From assembly GCF_030409875.1 (NCBI RefSeq), contig NZ_JAUFQR010000001.1, forward strand, positions 4,278,001 to 4,342,000: DNA of 64,000 nt. The letters run 5' to 3'. Of this stretch, positions 63,099-64,000 are shown piece by piece. Both the position numbers and the translations under genes were made by a program. The notes under the pieces were generated by a model. It did not search any database. It was not told where the DNA came from and worked only from the letters and a program-made list of their open reading frames with translations. Position 1 is the first letter of the stretch; each line of letters begins with the position of its first letter. This stretch comes from Chryseobacterium tructae. GTDB lineage: Bacteria > Bacteroidota > Bacteroidia > Flavobacteriales > Weeksellaceae.

Positions 63099-63299
63099 TC
63101 ACCAATTAATAGCGTAGGTCAAAACTCCCCAAATTATAAATATTATTATAACCACTGAACCAGTTAGAATATCTTTTTTTTCTTCTTTATCAAAATCTAC
63201 CTGATGTACTAAATTTTGCTTTTTTATACTACATTTATAAATAAATATAAGCCTTATTATGCTACCCACAAGTGCAATCATATTAATATCCAAGCCCAT
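63099..63299 (-). CDS. Small membrane protein, immunity-like position
   Basis: The 66-residue protein has two hydrophobic helices (MIALVGSIIRLIFIY and VVIIIFIIWGVLTYAI) and a charged middle (DFDKEEKKDILTG). No family is recognised. Its start codon overlaps the end of the tail-like fragment at 63283-63396 in another frame, a typical toxin/immunity junction. Function is inferred only from this position and its small size. Confidence 0.5.
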   Translation of the reverse strand: MGLDINMIALVGSIIRLIFIYKCSIKKQNLVHQVDFDKEEKKDILTGSVVIIIFIIWGVLTYAINW

Positions 63300-63396
63300 T
63301 TAATTGTTCATTTTCCATTGTTTTACTAATTGCAGTTTTTGTAGCTGCCTTAATTCCTATTTTAAGAGCCATATTGGCTGCCGTATTTATCCCTCG
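63283..63396 (-). pseudogene. Orphan C-terminal fragment, toxin-tail-like
   Basis: A 37-codon open stretch (RGINTAANMALKIGIKAATK, ending LNGLGY) has no start codon near its beginning and a stop just upstream. It overlaps the start of the membrane protein at 63099. It looks like a leftover end of a larger protein whose body has been deleted. Confidence 0.4.
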
Positions 63397-63553
63397 TTAG
63401 CGCGAGTGTTATTTATCAAAAAATAAGTAATACGCTTAATCTCAGATCAAGTAATCATAACTTATATTACAAAAGCAGGTATGATTTTTCACTGTAAAAA
63501 TAATTAAAGATAAATACAAAACCCTCACTATGGTGAAGACTTGTTATTTATTT

Positions 63554-63572
63554 TAGCACGAGCATGATGCTC
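63554..63572. repeat. Palindromic repeat, copy 3
   Basis: TAGCACGAGCATGATGCTC is a shorter copy of the same palindrome; the left flank TTATT is partly kept. Copies 1, 2 and 3 are spaced about 515-525 bp apart. Confidence 0.65.
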
Positions 63573-63590
63573 ACGATGTACATAATATAC

Positions 63591-64000
63591 TTATTTGATA
63601 CTCAAATAATCATTAAATTCTAAGATCTTTAAATCTACAGCTCTTCCTAATTTCTTTTTCTTGCTAATTCCAATTAAGGACTTCAACTCTTTTTCATTGA
63701 TTATCTTTTCAAGTTCAAAATTTATTATATAATTAAAGAGCCTAATGTGACTTCTATAATCATCTGTCTTTTCCAAACTTTCTAAAAGTTCACCAATGTA
63801 CATATCTCTATTTTTTGGAAAAAATATTAGATTATTAATTATTATTTGATTCTTAACTATGAGCCTACTACGATCAGTTTTCACTAAATCAAAATCTACA
63901 GATTTATACATTTTCTTATAAAAAAGAAAGTTATTTACAAAATAGTCTAAGACAGAAAGCCTGAATAGATAGTTTTTTTTCAAATTCAAATAATTCAAAT
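63591..64000 (-). CDS. Uncharacterised protein, possibly cut by the window end
   Basis: The frame is open to the right edge of the window. The only start inside is a TTG at 63998, so the real start probably lies outside. The visible 135 residues are Lys/Asn/Ile-rich and helical (VLDYFVNNFLFYKKMYKSVD, DMYIGELLESLEKTDDY, FELEKIINEKELKSLIG). No family is recognised. Its AT-rich, lysine-rich make-up and its place beside the palindromic repeats fit an immunity-type accessory gene. Confidence 0.5.
   Translation of the reverse strand, partial: LNYLNLKKNYLFRLSVLDYFVNNFLFYKKMYKSVDFDLVKTDRSRLIVKNQIIINNLIFFPKNRDMYIGELLESLEKTDDYRSHIRLFNYIINFELEKIINEKELKSLIGISKKKKLGRAVDLKILEFNDYLSIK

Noticed and set aside
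62506..63572. CRISPR-like array from the regular ~520-bp spacing of palindromes
   Set aside because: Only three copies, spacers are far too long and contain open frames; no cas genes are present.

Overview
The window looks like chromosomal DNA of a Chryseobacterium-type flavobacterium (Bacteroidota, Weeksellaceae). It is AT-rich and has no Shine-Dalgarno-like leaders. Many genes follow the Bacteroidetes -7 promoter element TAnnTTTG, in three places with a well-spaced upstream TTG. Bacteroidota markers include a protease with a type IX secretion tail, a SusC-like TonB receptor, a flavobacterial TamB, DUF3108, DUF2490 and DUF4870 proteins, a split transketolase, and a grasp-with-spasm peptide cluster. 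No ribosomal RNA, CRISPR array, insertion sequence or prophage was seen.

Layout. 1-8.5 kb holds housekeeping genes: the end of a PepD dipeptidase, LOG, a ferredoxin/ferredoxin reductase pair, PheS, YceI, an ABC ATPase, a candidate 6S-like RNA (about 8001-8113) and YjdM. 9-15.3 kb has an RsmB-like methyltransferase, asparagine synthetase, a secreted protein and a DHA2 efflux pump. 15.5-19.9 kb is a compact stress/redox group: two pirins, two small acetyltransferases, an FMN reductase, TMEM175, YjdI and OsmC. 20.4-27.1 kb has a sodium/solute symporter, a large secreted metalloprotease and transketolase. 27.2-32.1 kb is a run of nine small minus-strand genes, mostly uncharacterised membrane, lipoprotein and immunity-like proteins.

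32.3-38.1 kb is a TPR/HTH regulator followed by a ribosomal-peptide (RiPP) cluster: precursor, lipoprotein, ATP-grasp maturase, an overlooked 59-residue gene and a SPASM maturase, translationally coupled from the lipoprotein onward. 38.1-48.2 kb holds Lrp, TamB, TsaD, RsmE, TrmH, asparaginase and tRNA-Ser(GGA). 48.4-51.1 kb is a candidate toxin with a C39-like cysteine peptidase domain and its putative immunity gene. 51.6-62.2 kb has a TonB siderophore receptor, DUF4198 and DUF2490 proteins, an M20 peptidase, an FrsA-like hydrolase, a Crp-type regulator and methionine aminopeptidase. 62.5-64 kb is a decayed patch of toxin-tail and immunity fragments punctuated by a repeated palindrome.

A technical point affects the whole annotation. 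Eight genes carry eleven frame breaks, each repaired by adding one base, nearly all in a short homopolymer. They include asnB, transketolase, tamB, asparaginase and a TonB receptor. This pattern fits deletion-type sequencing or assembly errors better than real pseudogenes, so each is annotated here as one gene with the break position stated.
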